NCBI RefSeq assembly: GCF_003014695.1
Contig: NZ_PYAS01000006.1
Location: forward strand, 1 to 64,000
Source: Dyadobacter jiangsuensis
Lineage (GTDB): Bacteria > Bacteroidota > Bacteroidia > Cytophagales > Spirosomataceae
Direction: 5' to 3'
Length of the DNA stretch: 64,000 nt
Shown here one piece after another: positions 44,601 through 52,740 of this stretch. The number at the start of each line of letters is the position of its first letter. Position 1 is the first letter of the stretch. The position numbers were made by a program, and so were the translations under genes. The notes under the pieces are model-generated. The model did no database searches. It was not told where the DNA came from and worked only from the letters and a program-made list of their open reading frames with translations.

Positions 44601-44718
44601 TGAAAGCGTAGCGTCCTGTTCTTTCATCGTAGGCGCCATTTCTCGGAAAAGTCTCCTGTGCCTGGCAATACACCGCCAGCGTCATGCAGCCTAATATCGT
44701 TGATAATTGTTTAAACAT
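41680..44718 (-). CDS. Large two-part secreted amidohydrolase
   Basis: A 1012-residue exported protein (signal [20 protein letters not shown]). Two amidohydrolase-like modules are visible. The first (~25-430) has [16 protein letters not shown], without HxH. The second (~560-990) has the full motif [25 protein letters not shown] and the closing [38 protein letters not shown]. So only the C-terminal module is likely active. Between them is a beta domain ([19 protein letters not shown]). It is transcribed before the short amidohydrolase. The substrate, perhaps peptides or cyclic amides, is unknown. Confidence 0.85.
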   Translation of the reverse strand: [1012 protein letters not shown]

Positions 44719-44835
44719 ATATTGTTGTCTTAATTACAATTGTGCCTTACAATATACAAGTAAAATCGGTAAATCAGGGCTCTGAGGCGTATCTTGCGGC
44801 TGTTTTCACCGTTGTTCACCATCTTTCCACCGATC

Positions 44836-45132
44836 ATGACATTCGAACAATTCCAGGAATCGATTTCCCAGCCTGCTCCTCCCAAGGACCTTCCCGTCCT
44901 GCTCGAAGCGCTTTGGCACGACGCCAACGGCGATTGGGAAGCCGCGCATAATATTGCCCAAAGCCGGGAAGGAACGCAATCCTACGACCGCCTGCACGCA
45001 TATCTGCATCGCGTCGAAGGCGATACTTTCAATGCAGGATATTGGTACCGCCGTGCTGGTTCAGAGGTATTTAAAGGAAGCCTGAAAGAAGAATGGGCCC
45101 ATCTGGCGAATCTGTTCCTCAAAAAAACATAA
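44836..45132 (+). CDS. Small soluble hypothetical protein
   Basis: From ATG 44836 the protein has 98 residues: MTFEQFQESISQPAPP, then LEALWHDANGDWEAAHNIAQ and YLHRVEGDTFNAGYWYRRAG. Proteins with this pattern are widespread in Bacteroidota and Proteobacteria but have no known activity. An upstream start at 44794 adds an unrelated hydrophobic stretch and is less likely. Its TAA stop (45130-45132) lies inside the first of the four palindromes of the downstream regulatory array. Confidence 0.75.
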   Translation: MTFEQFQESISQPAPPKDLPVLLEALWHDANGDWEAAHNIAQSREGTQSYDRLHAYLHRVEGDTFNAGYWYRRAGSEVFKGSLKEEWAHLANLFLKKT

Positions 45133-45234
45133 GGTTTTTAACTTATATTCAACCGATATAAGGTTTTTAACTTATATCTTCAAAATATAAGGCTTTTACC
45201 TTATATTTGATTAATATAAGCAAAAAACCTTATA
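45128..45234 (+). repeat. Four palindromic operators at exact 29-bp spacing before the SatD-like gene
   Basis: Each unit is (A/T)TATAAG, about 8 bp, CTTATA: 45129-45146, 45155-45178 (8-bp perfect arms GATATAAG/CTTATATC), 45183-45208 (10-bp perfect arms) and 45215-45234. Centres are at 45137.5, 45166.5, 45195.5 and 45224.5, so the spacing is 29 bp each time. The last unit ends 3 bp before the SatD-like ATG (45238). Likely a multi-site operator, probably for the HTH protein encoded directly downstream. Confidence 0.8.
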
Positions 45235-45237
45235 CTC

Positions 45238-45870
45238 ATGAAAGCGTTCCGGGCGGTTATAACCGCTGATATGGTAAATTCTACCCAGTTTTCACGCGAA
45301 GAATCAACCGCATGGCTGGAAGAATTACTGGCTATCTTGCACCAAAACCAGGTTTTCAAATGGGCATTGAAACCTGAAATATACCGTGGAGACAGCTTCC
45401 AGGCCGTTTTGAAGAATCCCGACGAAGCCATGCACCTGGCCATACTCGCACGCGCATGCATGCGCAAGCACGCCCCCAACGCCGATATGCGCATAGCCAT
45501 AGGCATAGGCCATACCGAGCAACTCACCGACCGTCCGGGTACATCCGACGGCGAAGCATTCAGACTTTCGGGGCACCTCGCGGACACGATCCGTCAGCAG
45601 AAGGCGCGGATTGGCATCGCGCTTCCCAGGCCGTCTGAGCCCTTGTCGGCGACGCTGGATTTGCTGGAAACACTCATCGAAAGCTGGACATCCGCTCAAA
45701 GCCAGGTAGTTGAAGCGCTCCTGCTAGGCAAAAATGTGACACAGATAGCCGAAATGCTATCCATCAGCCAGTCGGCAGCAAGTCAGCGGGTTACCTCGTC
45801 GAAGTGGTGGGCTATTGATCGTTTTCTTGCTACCTTTCCAAAGCAATTATCACTATACACCAAACGCTAA
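45238..45870 (+). CDS. SatD-like HTH regulator with a cyclase-fold-like N-terminal domain
   Basis: A 210-residue protein. The C-terminal HTH (~157-195) reads KNVTQIAEMLSISQSAASQR. The N-terminal part has features that recall class III nucleotide cyclases: ITADMVNST (Asp11 in the position of the metal Asp), YRGDSFQAVL (GD at 51-52) and MRIAIGIGHTE (84-94). The SatD family is found with DUF3307 membrane proteins and the N-terminal similarity is judged by eye. The gene lies behind four palindromes and 6 bp ahead of the DUF3307 gene, so autoregulation is likely. Confidence 0.78.
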   Translation: MKAFRAVITADMVNSTQFSREESTAWLEELLAILHQNQVFKWALKPEIYRGDSFQAVLKNPDEAMHLAILARACMRKHAPNADMRIAIGIGHTEQLTDRPGTSDGEAFRLSGHLADTIRQQKARIGIALPRPSEPLSATLDLLETLIESWTSAQSQVVEALLLGKNVTQIAEMLSISQSAASQRVTSSKWWAIDRFLATFPKQLSLYTKR

Positions 45871-45876
45871 ACCGCT

Positions 45877-46632
45877 ATGACAGAATTTCTGCTGCTCCTT
45901 TTGGCACACGTTCTCGTTGATTTCTACTGGCAGCCGACCAAATGGGTGACCGACAAAAAGGAGAAAAAATACAAGTCGAAGTATTTGTATTTTCACGTAC
46001 TACTGGTCATTATCGTCTCATATATTGCCCTTCATCAGTGGAAAAACCCATTTCCCGCCGTTGTACTAGGCATAGCACACGGGGTGATCGACCTTGTTAA
46101 AATATCATTCGACAAAAAGGGCCCCCTCACCTGGTTTATCGCCGACCAGACAGCACACCTGGTTACCATCGCATTGACCGCACTCATTCTGACCGGCAGC
46201 ATATCGATTGGTTTTGAAGCAGTTACTACCTGGCTCAATACGCCTAAGACCCTGGCCACCTTATCCGGGGCACTGCTTTCGCTATCACCTGTCTCGTTCC
46301 TGGTAGGTATTCTGACCCGCCCCTGGCGGGAGGAGCTCAGCAAACTCGCACCGGAGGCCGACGACAACCTTGCCAGCGCTGGCCGTTGGATAGGTATGTC
46401 GGAGCGGCTGCTCATTTTTGTTTTTGTGTTAGTGAATCAGTATTCGGCTATCGGCTTTCTTATTGCCGCCAAATCGTTGCTCAGGTACAATGATAAATCC
46501 ACCGAACCGGGCATTCCGCCAGCCTACATCAGCAAGAAATCGGAATATGTGCTGGTAGGCACGCTAATGAGTTACACCTGCGCCATTGCCGTCGCGCTGG
46601 CGGTTCAGATACTCAGCCGAAAATTTAAATAG
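45877..46632 (+). CDS. DUF3307 integral-membrane protein
   Basis: A 251-residue polytopic membrane protein with about six hydrophobic segments. The N-terminal signature FLLLLLAHVLVDFYWQPTKWV with AHxLxDF and the central IAHGVIDLVKISF match DUF3307. Function is unknown; in other bacteria it often sits next to SatD-type regulators. It starts 6 bp after the SatD-like stop, so the two form one operon under the palindromic array. A role as the sensor or effector of that system is inference. Confidence 0.85.
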   Translation: MTEFLLLLLAHVLVDFYWQPTKWVTDKKEKKYKSKYLYFHVLLVIIVSYIALHQWKNPFPAVVLGIAHGVIDLVKISFDKKGPLTWFIADQTAHLVTIALTALILTGSISIGFEAVTTWLNTPKTLATLSGALLSLSPVSFLVGILTRPWREELSKLAPEADDNLASAGRWIGMSERLLIFVFVLVNQYSAIGFLIAAKSLLRYNDKSTEPGIPPAYISKKSEYVLVGTLMSYTCAIAVALAVQILSRKFK

Positions 46633-46690
46633 CGCATTAAACTTGCCGCTCCTTTTTGCATCTAACCCGGGTATCTAAACTTTTTTGACC

Positions 46691-47059
46691 ATGAGGAAAT
46701 CATTGTTGGCCATTTTACTGGCATTTGTAAGCTTCACAACTTTCGCGCAACGCGGCGGCAACGCAACACCCGAGCAACGTGCGGATAACCAGACTAAAAC
46801 TTTGACCGAAAACCTCAAACTTTCGGAGGATCAGCAGAAAAAAGTATACGACCTTAGCCTTGCTCGCGCTAAGAAAATGCAGGAGCTAAGGGATTCTCAA
46901 AACATGGATCGTGAACAAATGCGGGCTTCGATGGAAACATTCAACACCGAGCTCGGCAAGATCCTGACCGTAGAGCAGCAGGAGAAATACAAAACCATGC
47001 TCGAAGACCGCCGGAATAACCGCGGCGGAGGCGGCGGCGGTGGAGGGCCGCGAAACTAA
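46691..47059 (+). CDS. Small exported Spy/CpxP-like protein with Gly-rich tail
   Basis: From ATG 46691 the protein has 122 residues (a TTG at 46685 is the other in-frame option). It has a signal peptide (MRKSLLAILLAFVSFTTFA) and a helical middle with EQRADNQTKTLTENLKLSEDQQKKV, of the LTxxQ type seen in Spy/CpxP/DUF4890 periplasmic chaperone-like proteins. It ends in a poly-Gly tract (RGGGGGGGGPRN). A 15-bp perfect terminator follows. Likely a periplasmic stress protein. Confidence 0.8.
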   Translation: MRKSLLAILLAFVSFTTFAQRGGNATPEQRADNQTKTLTENLKLSEDQQKKVYDLSLARAKKMQELRDSQNMDREQMRASMETFNTELGKILTVEQQEKYKTMLEDRRNNRGGGGGGGGPRN

Positions 47060-47073
47060 TGACGATTGATAAT

Positions 47074-47110
47074 AAAACAGGCTGCTTCAACGAACGAAGC
47101 AGCCTGTTTT
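47074..47110 (+). terminator. Strong intrinsic terminator after the Spy-like gene
   Basis: 15-bp perfect stem (47074-47088 with 47096-47110) and a 7-nt loop, followed by T-rich sequence. It also faces the minus-strand Uma2 gene but lacks equally good T's on that side. Confidence 0.9.
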
Positions 47111-47127
47111 ATTTTTGGAATTCTGTT

Positions 47128-47709
47128 CTAAATCACTCCTTCCTCCCTCAAAAGATCGTTCAGACAAAACTGATATTGATCCAAAACAGGAACCATTTCA
47201 TCCCATTTATAAACAGACCATTCACGAGACTGATCCATTACCATGATCTTACAGTTTTCCGTCAAAATCCAGATCACCCGCTCCGTACCGAACTCGATCA
47301 TCTTTTCGCTTTTACGAAAAAAGTAGTCCTCAGGACTCGGGAACTGACCTACCTCGATTTTCACATCTACCTCGACCACGATTTTCGGTGGTACATCGGG
47401 ATAGTTTTTTGAAAATACGTTCTTGATCAATGCCTTGTCAAAAACTGCTACATCATTTGTCAGATTATTCCCGTGTGAAACGTGCAAGCCCGGCTCATTG
47501 GTTAGAACCCAGTAACCGTTCCTTTGCAGCATCTGAGCGAAATAGGTACTGATAATCCTGACAATTAATGCCTGCAAAAAACTACAACCCATAACTTCTT
47601 CCGGCGACAGATTATTTTCCAATACTTTCTTGTAGCCCTTGCGGTACAAGGGGCGTCCGTCGAGTTCTTCGAAGATCAAGCTAGCAGGAATCGTCTCGGT
47701 GAGTATCAT
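47128..47709 (-). CDS. Uma2-family (DUF820) putative endonuclease
   Basis: A 193-residue restriction-endonuclease-like fold protein. The PD-(D/E)xK-like residues are Asp in NDVAVFD (~88) and Glu-x-Asp-x-Lys in VVEVDVK (~112-116). Uma2 proteins are abundant in Cyanobacteria and Bacteroidota, and their targets are unknown. A second Uma2 protein (174 residues) lies at 60439-60963. It is the final gene of no obvious operon; prfC starts upstream and ends 61 bp away. Confidence 0.87.
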   Translation of the reverse strand: MILTETIPASLIFEELDGRPLYRKGYKKVLENNLSPEEVMGCSFLQALIVRIISTYFAQMLQRNGYWVLTNEPGLHVSHGNNLTNDVAVFDKALIKNVFSKNYPDVPPKIVVEVDVKIEVGQFPSPEDYFFRKSEKMIEFGTERVIWILTENCKIMVMDQSREWSVYKWDEMVPVLDQYQFCLNDLLREEGVI

Positions 47710-47769
47710 GGTCCTTTCAATTGGCTTCTAAACAAATATAGCGAATTTTAACCTCACTCAAAATCACTC

Positions 47770-49365
47770 TCAAAGCGCCATTTCCGTCTTAAACTCCGAT
47801 GTAAAATGGAAGTGAATGGCCGGGTTATTTTCGCGGTTCATGCGGATCATCCATTCGGACTCGGCGAGGAATACCGGATTGCGGTCCTTGTCGTAGGCAA
47901 TTTGGTTGCCTTTGAGGCGGATAAATTGGTCCATAGCCGGTTTATCGTCAGCGGTGAGCCAGCAGGCGCGGGAGATATTCATCGGTACCCAGCGGCATTT
48001 TGCACCGTATTCGTGTTCGAGGCGGTACTGAATTACATCGAACTGAAGTTCTCCAACGGTACCTACTACTTTTCTATTGCCGAGATCCAGGGTAAAGAGC
48101 TGCGCTACACCCTCGTCGGTAAGTTGCTGGATTCCCTTCTCCAATTGCTTGGATTTCATCGGGTCCATATTGATCAATTCCTTGAATATCTCGGGTGAGA
48201 AGCTCGGAATGCCGGAGAATTGCAGGTTTTCGCCTTCGGTCAAAGTATCACCAATTTTGAAGTTACCGGTGTCGTACAAACCCACAACATCGCCCGGGAA
48301 ACCTTCTTCCATGACACTCTTGTCCGAAGCCATGAACGTGAATGGGCTCGAAAAACGCACATCCTTGCCCAGACGAACGTGTTTATAGAATTTACCCCGT
48401 TCAAACTTACCCGAGCAAATGCGCAGGAACGCAATGCGGTCGCGGTGGCGGGGATCAAGGTTGGCGTGGATTTTAAATACAAAACCAGTGAATTTCGGTT
48501 CGGTAGGCTCTACCTCACGCACGTCTGTCGGGCGTGGCTGCGGAATCGGTGAAATATCGCAGAACGTATCGAGCAATTCTTTGATACCGAAGTTATTGAT
48601 CGCGCTTCCGAAGAAAACGGGCGCCAGCTGACCTTTCTGGTAAGCCTCCTCCGAGAATGCATCATAAACACCTTCCACGAGTTCAACGTCTTCCGTCAAT
48701 TGATTCGCATCTCTCTCGCCAAGCAATTCTTCAAGTTTCTCGTCTTCCAGGTTAACCTTCGCGACGTCGGCCTCAATTTTGGTTTTATTGATTTTAAAGA
48801 AATACAGCATTTGCTCGTACAAGCTGTAAACACCTTTGAAATTGGCCCCCATATTGATCGGCCAGGTAAGCGGGCGAACGCGGATATTCAACTTGCTTTC
48901 CAGCTCGTCGAGCAGTTCGAACGGATTCTGGCCTTCCCGGTCAAGCTTATTGATGAACACGATTACAGGCGTATTGCGCATGCGGCAAACTTCCATCAGG
49001 CGCTCGGTTTGCTCTTCGACGCCCTTTACGCAGTCAACCACCAGGATTACGCTATCCACCGCGGTCAATGTCCGGTAGGTATCTTCGGCAAAGTCCTTGT
49101 GGCCAGGCGTATCGAGGATGTTGATCAGCAGATCTTTGTATTCGAAGGTCATTACCGACGTCGCCACCGAGATACCACGCTGTTTCTCGATCTCCATAAA
49201 GTCGGAAGTCGCGGTCTTCTTAATTTTATTGGACTTCACCGCACCGGCTGTCTGGATCGCACCACCGAAAAGGAGCAACTTTTCAGTCAATGTCGTTTTC
49301 CCGGCATCGGGGTGGCTGATAATCGCAAACGTGCGGCGCTTCTTAATTTCTTGTAAATTACTCAT
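47770..49365 (-). CDS. prfC: Peptide chain release factor 3
   Basis: A 531-residue translational GTPase. G1 is [11 protein letters not shown]2 RGISV, G3 DTPGHKD and G4 NKLDREG, all present near the N terminus. Length fits RF3, and the EF-G-like domains II and III follow. RF3 recycles RF1 and RF2 from ribosomes after peptide release. No reason to suspect truncation. It lies after ppa, separated by a terminator, and is transcribed on the minus strand on its own. Confidence 0.97.
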   Translation of the reverse strand: MSNLQEIKKRRTFAIISHPDAGKTTLTEKLLLFGGAIQTAGAVKSNKIKKTATSDFMEIEKQRGISVATSVMTFEYKDLLINILDTPGHKDFAEDTYRTLTAVDSVILVVDCVKGVEEQTERLMEVCRMRNTPVIVFINKLDREGQNPFELLDELESKLNIRVRPLTWPINMGANFKGVYSLYEQMLYFFKINKTKIEADVAKVNLEDEKLEELLGERDANQLTEDVELVEGVYDAFSEEAYQKGQLAPVFFGSAINNFGIKELLDTFCDISPIPQPRPTDVREVEPTEPKFTGFVFKIHANLDPRHRDRIAFLRICSGKFERGKFYKHVRLGKDVRFSSPFTFMASDKSVMEEGFPGDVVGLYDTGNFKIGDTLTEGENLQFSGIPSFSPEIFKELINMDPMKSKQLEKGIQQLTDEGVAQLFTLDLGNRKVVGTVGELQFDVIQYRLEHEYGAKCRWVPMNISRACWLTADDKPAMDQFIRLKGNQIAYDKDRNPVFLAESEWMIRMNRENNPAIHFHFTSEFKTEMAL

Positions 49366-49422
49366 ATATGCCTGGCAGCGAGTGCCAATGGTTGGTCAAA
49401 ATTTGCGCAAAGATACGAATTA

Positions 49423-49450
49423 AAAAAAGCCGCCCCTAGCAGGAGCGGCT
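49423..49450 (-). terminator. Intrinsic terminator after ppa
   Basis: Stem AGCCGC (49428-49433) / GCGGCT (49445-49450), extended by two C-G pairs, followed on the minus strand by T-run TTTTTTT. It lies 37 bp past the ppa stop. Confidence 0.85.
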
Positions 49451-49487
49451 CTAAATTCCGTCAACTGACGTCACATGGTGTGTCGGC

Positions 49488-50099
49488 TCAATAATACGAA
49501 TGCTTGTAATCTTCAACCGATGTAAGAATCACTTCATGCGCCTCGTCTTTACCATAAACATTGGTAATCTCGATATGTGCCTTCTCGCCCGGCAAGTTTT
49601 TGTAAGTCAGGAAGTAGTGCTTCAACCGCTCCACGATACCGTCCGGCAATTCGCTCAGGTCGTTAAACTGACCGTACACTTCGTCGCCTTTCAAAACAGC
49701 GATAATTTTGTCGTCGGCTTCTCCGCCGTCGATCAAACGGATACCGCCGATAGGTTTCGCCTCACACATGATGTTACCGTGCGAAATGATCTTCTCGCAC
49801 AATACGATGATGTCCAGCGGGTCACCATCACCTTCGGTCACATCACGACCGGAACGTTCCCGCGCCAGCGCCGCAATTTTATCCGCGCAATAGGTCTTTG
49901 GAATGAAGCCGTACAATGCAGGAACGATGTTCGAGTATTTCTGAGGGCGGTCGATTTTGAGGTAACCGGTGGCCTTGTCAATTTCGTATTTTACGGTATC
50001 GGTAGGAACAATCTCAATAAATGCAGTAACTAATTCGGGTGCCTTGTCACCCATTGGAATTCCGTGCCACGGATGTGCTTTGTGTACGTTAGCGATCAT
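49488..50099 (-). CDS. ppa: Inorganic pyrophosphatase (family I)
   Basis: A 203-residue soluble enzyme that hydrolyses pyrophosphate. The metal-binding region is GDGDPLDIIVL and the KVGGIR-type block is AKPIGGIRLIDGGEADDKI. Length fits the bacterial hexameric type with a slightly long C terminus. It is a single gene with its own terminator. The upstream gap of 60 bp to the GT2 gene is AT-rich and could hold the promoter. Confidence 0.96.
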   Translation of the reverse strand: MIANVHKAHPWHGIPMGDKAPELVTAFIEIVPTDTVKYEIDKATGYLKIDRPQKYSNIVPALYGFIPKTYCADKIAALARERSGRDVTEGDGDPLDIIVLCEKIISHGNIMCEAKPIGGIRLIDGGEADDKIIAVLKGDEVYGQFNDLSELPDGIVERLKHYFLTYKNLPGEKAHIEITNVYGKDEAHEVILTSVEDYKHSYY

Positions 50100-50159
50100 T
50101 AGTTGTGTAATAGGTAATAACTTTAAACTTAAATTTCGTTGAATACTGATCTTGATTTC

Positions 50160-51131
50160 TTACAATCCTGCCTTCTCGGCAATCGTGTAATCCCCTGTCT
50201 TTGAAACAGATTGCTTCACAAACAATTCACCCAAAAATCCTGCGAGAAATAATTGAGAGCCTACCATTATCGCTACCAGCGCCAGAAAGAACAGCGGGTT
50301 CTCTGTAACATTCCGGTAGGGCAATAAATTGTAAATGTTATATATCTTTTTTCCGATAAGCCACACAGCTATAAGGCTTCCAAGAAAAAACATAAGGGTT
50401 CCCAGACTGCCAAACAAATGCATCGGTCTCCGTCCAAACTTATTCACAAAGGCGATCGAAAGCAAATCCAGGAAGCCAAAAATGAATCGCTCAAGACCGA
50501 ATTTTGTGTAACCGTATTTGCGCGCCCGGTGCTGCACCACCTTCTCCCCGATCTTTGCAAAACCATTCCATTTCGCGATCACCGGGATGTAGCGATGCAT
50601 CTCTCCATAAATAGTGATATTCTTCACAACATCCTTGCGGTAAGCCTTCAAACCACAGTTAAAGTCATGCAAATAAACCCCTGAAATACTGCGGGTCGCA
50701 GCATTGAACAGTTTCGTGGGGATCGTTTTGGTGATTGGGTCGTACCGCTTTTTCTTCCAACCCGAAATCAGGTCGTAACGGTCATTGACGATCATGTTAT
50801 ACAATTCCGGGATCTCGTCAGGACTATCCTGCAAATCGGCGTCCATCGTGATTACCACTTCACCCTTTGCGGCCTGAAAACCTGTTTGCAACGCAGCTGT
50901 TTTGCCATAATTCCGCACAAAACTCATCCCGCGCACATGAGCATTTTCCTTCGAAAGCCGTTGAATCACCTCCCAGGAACGGTCCTTGCTGCCGTCGTCC
51001 ATGAAAAGCACTTCATAAGTAAAGTGATTTTCCTCCATGACCCTCGCAATCCACTCGCAGAGCTCGGGAAGCGACTCTTCTTCATTGTAAAGCGGGATAA
51101 CAACGGAAATCTGGATAGCTTGGTCGGTCAT
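50160..51131 (-). CDS. GT2 glycosyltransferase, dolichol-phosphate-mannose-synthase-like
   Basis: From ATG 51131 the protein has 323 residues. GT2 domain starts ISVVIPLYNEEESLPEL and has the D-x-D-like TMDADLQDSPDEI. Two hydrophobic helices near the C terminus (~230-300) anchor it in the membrane. Related enzymes move a sugar from NDP-sugar to undecaprenyl phosphate. An earlier in-frame start at 51173 is possible but adds a poor N-terminus. It is 19 bp after the start of the convergent-free TrmN6-like gene region, same strand. Confidence 0.92.
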   Translation of the reverse strand: MTDQAIQISVVIPLYNEEESLPELCEWIARVMEENHFTYEVLFMDDGSKDRSWEVIQRLSKENAHVRGMSFVRNYGKTAALQTGFQAAKGEVVITMDADLQDSPDEIPELYNMIVNDRYDLISGWKKKRYDPITKTIPTKLFNAATRSISGVYLHDFNCGLKAYRKDVVKNITIYGEMHRYIPVIAKWNGFAKIGEKVVQHRARKYGYTKFGLERFIFGFLDLLSIAFVNKFGRRPMHLFGSLGTLMFFLGSLIAVWLIGKKIYNIYNLLPYRNVTENPLFFLALVAIMVGSQLFLAGFLGELFVKQSVSKTGDYTIAEKAGL

Positions 51132-51191
51132 GTACGGTTTCAGTGACAATGCTTTGCCGGTAATTTGCGGCAAAGTTCGTGTTTTTCCTGA

Positions 51192-51914
51192 TCAAAATTT
51201 CAAATAAAAAGCTTTTAACAACTCCTTGAAACGAGGATCATGGGTAACACCATCCTTTTCATAAATGCACAAATCGGGTTCAACGTGCACATTATGAGCG
51301 AATTCAGCTCGTTGAAAAAGCATCAGCAAGCGAAATGCTTTTTTATCCTCCTGGTGAAACAATGTCAGTTTACGAGTGAGTTTCCACCCGGCTTGCTCCG
51401 CCTTTTCCGCGAAGCGCTCACCTTCATCCACCGGAAAAAGAATATTGAATTTCCCCTCCGGTTTCAAAAGCCGCTCGATAGCAACCAGTAGTTCCTCAAA
51501 ATCAAGGGATTTGGCATGGTGCGCGATATTCTTTTTATCGATCGGGGAAAGCAGATCCGACTGGAAGAAAGGCGGATTGGTGATGATCACATCATACAAA
51601 TGATCCGAAACGAACTCCTGCACCGCCGAATGAAACAAAGTAATGCGGTCGTGAAACGGACTTTGCTCCACATTTTCCCCAGCCTGGTAAAAAGCCTCCG
51701 CGTCAATTTCTACGGCGTCGATCATCGCATACGAGTTGCGCTGCGCGACCATAAGCGACAGCAGGCCCGTTCCAGCACCAATGTCGAGAATGCGGTCGGC
51801 GTCCTCCACGTCCGCCCATGCGCCCAATACACAGGCGTCGGTACATACTTTCATCGCGCACTGATCCTGCCGGACAGTGAATTGCTTGAACCGGAAATGG
51901 GCGTTACGGGGCAT
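51192..51914 (-). CDS. trmN6: tRNA1(Val) A37 N6-methyltransferase-like protein
   Basis: A 240-residue class I SAM-dependent methyltransferase. The SAM motif is LDIGAGTGLLSLMVAQ and the catalytic NPPFF motif is in TNPPFFQSD. These match YfiC/TrmN6, which methylates A37 of tRNA1-Val. The family also contains close methyltransferases with other targets, so the exact substrate is inferred. It is followed upstream by the RNase H gene with only 8 bp between, suggesting one transcript. Confidence 0.9.
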   Translation of the reverse strand: MPRNAHFRFKQFTVRQDQCAMKVCTDACVLGAWADVEDADRILDIGAGTGLLSLMVAQRNSYAMIDAVEIDAEAFYQAGENVEQSPFHDRITLFHSAVQEFVSDHLYDVIITNPPFFQSDLLSPIDKKNIAHHAKSLDFEELLVAIERLLKPEGKFNILFPVDEGERFAEKAEQAGWKLTRKLTLFHQEDKKAFRLLMLFQRAEFAHNVHVEPDLCIYEKDGVTHDPRFKELLKAFYLKF

Positions 51915-51922
51915 ATTATGGT

Positions 51923-52555
51923 CTATTTTCTTCCAAAATCAGCCGGATTCTCTCCCCAATACTCCGTCTCCCATTTCAATATCCTGTTGGGGTAAGTGTT
52001 TGTTGCGAGCCAGCGTTCGGCGCGTTGCAACATTTCAAAAAGCGGCTTGTTCCGCGGGGTCAAAGCCAGCTTGGTATTCGCATGTTTTTTCTTGATCCAG
52101 GCCATTGCGGTCTTGGAATCGGTGTAAATCGGCAAATCGCTCTCCTTCTTCTGCAAATAGGCCAATGCATGCACAATCGCCAGAAACTCGCCGATGTTAT
52201 TGGTACCGTCCTTAAACGGCCCTTGCAGGAAAATGCGGTCGCCGGTGGCGTAATATACGCCCTGGTATTCCATATCGCCGGTGGCGGTGTTCCACGCCGC
52301 ATCTACCGCAATGCTGTTTTTAATCGGCCGACCTACGTTAGCAGGCGGCTCCTGCACCGCGGGTTTGGTATCCTTCTTGGCTACAAACTCCCAGTAATTC
52401 CGCTGAATAGCCGCTTCGGCTTCCTGCAAAGAATCAAAAGACTTGTAGCGCGCATCCTCGAAGCCCTTGATCTGCGCCTCGCATTCCTTCCAATCGGTAA
52501 AAACCCCCGTCTTCCGGCCTTGCCACACTACATAAAACTTTGACTTTTTAGACAC
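51923..52555 (-). CDS. rnhA: Ribonuclease H (RNase HI) with an N-terminal viroplasmin domain
   Basis: A 210-residue protein. Residues 1-50 form a viroplasmin-type RNA:DNA-binding domain (KFYVVWQGRKTGVF). The RNase HI domain (~75-205) has Asp in AVDAAWN, Glu in NIGEFLAI and Asp in IYTDSKTAM. It cuts the RNA strand of RNA:DNA hybrids. It starts 31 bp below the 10-bp repeat array, so transcription from pepT might run through that array into rnhA. Confidence 0.9.
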   Translation of the reverse strand: MSKKSKFYVVWQGRKTGVFTDWKECEAQIKGFEDARYKSFDSLQEAEAAIQRNYWEFVAKKDTKPAVQEPPANVGRPIKNSIAVDAAWNTATGDMEYQGVYYATGDRIFLQGPFKDGTNNIGEFLAIVHALAYLQKKESDLPIYTDSKTAMAWIKKKHANTKLALTPRNKPLFEMLQRAERWLATNTYPNRILKWETEYWGENPADFGRK

Positions 52556-52586
52556 GAATGTTCCTTTTATTAACTATTAATGTATT

Positions 52587-52740
52587 GGTCAGGTGTTGTC
52601 ATGTGTGGTCAGGAGTAGTCAAGTATAGTCAGTTAATCGCTAAGTGAGACAATCCTTGACAATACCTGACTACACCTGACAACATATGACCACACTTGAC
52701 TACAAATGACCATACTTGACTACAAATGACCATACTTGAC
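52587..52740. repeat. 10-bp periodic GTCA/TGAC array, two opposed arms
   Basis: Left arm: GTC at 52588, 52598, 52608, 52618 and 52628 (units like GTCAGGTGTT). Right arm: GAC at every 10 bp from 52648 to 52738 (units like TGACTACACC). The arms are inverse of each other and pair imperfectly over about 45 bp. The right arm reaches the pepT stop codon (52740-52742). A similar array lies at 57157-57215 beside dapA. It has no gene in it. Confidence 0.8.

Noticed and set aside
52587..52740. CRISPR array
   Set aside because: Units are 10 bp and contiguous with no spacers; no cas genes nearby.
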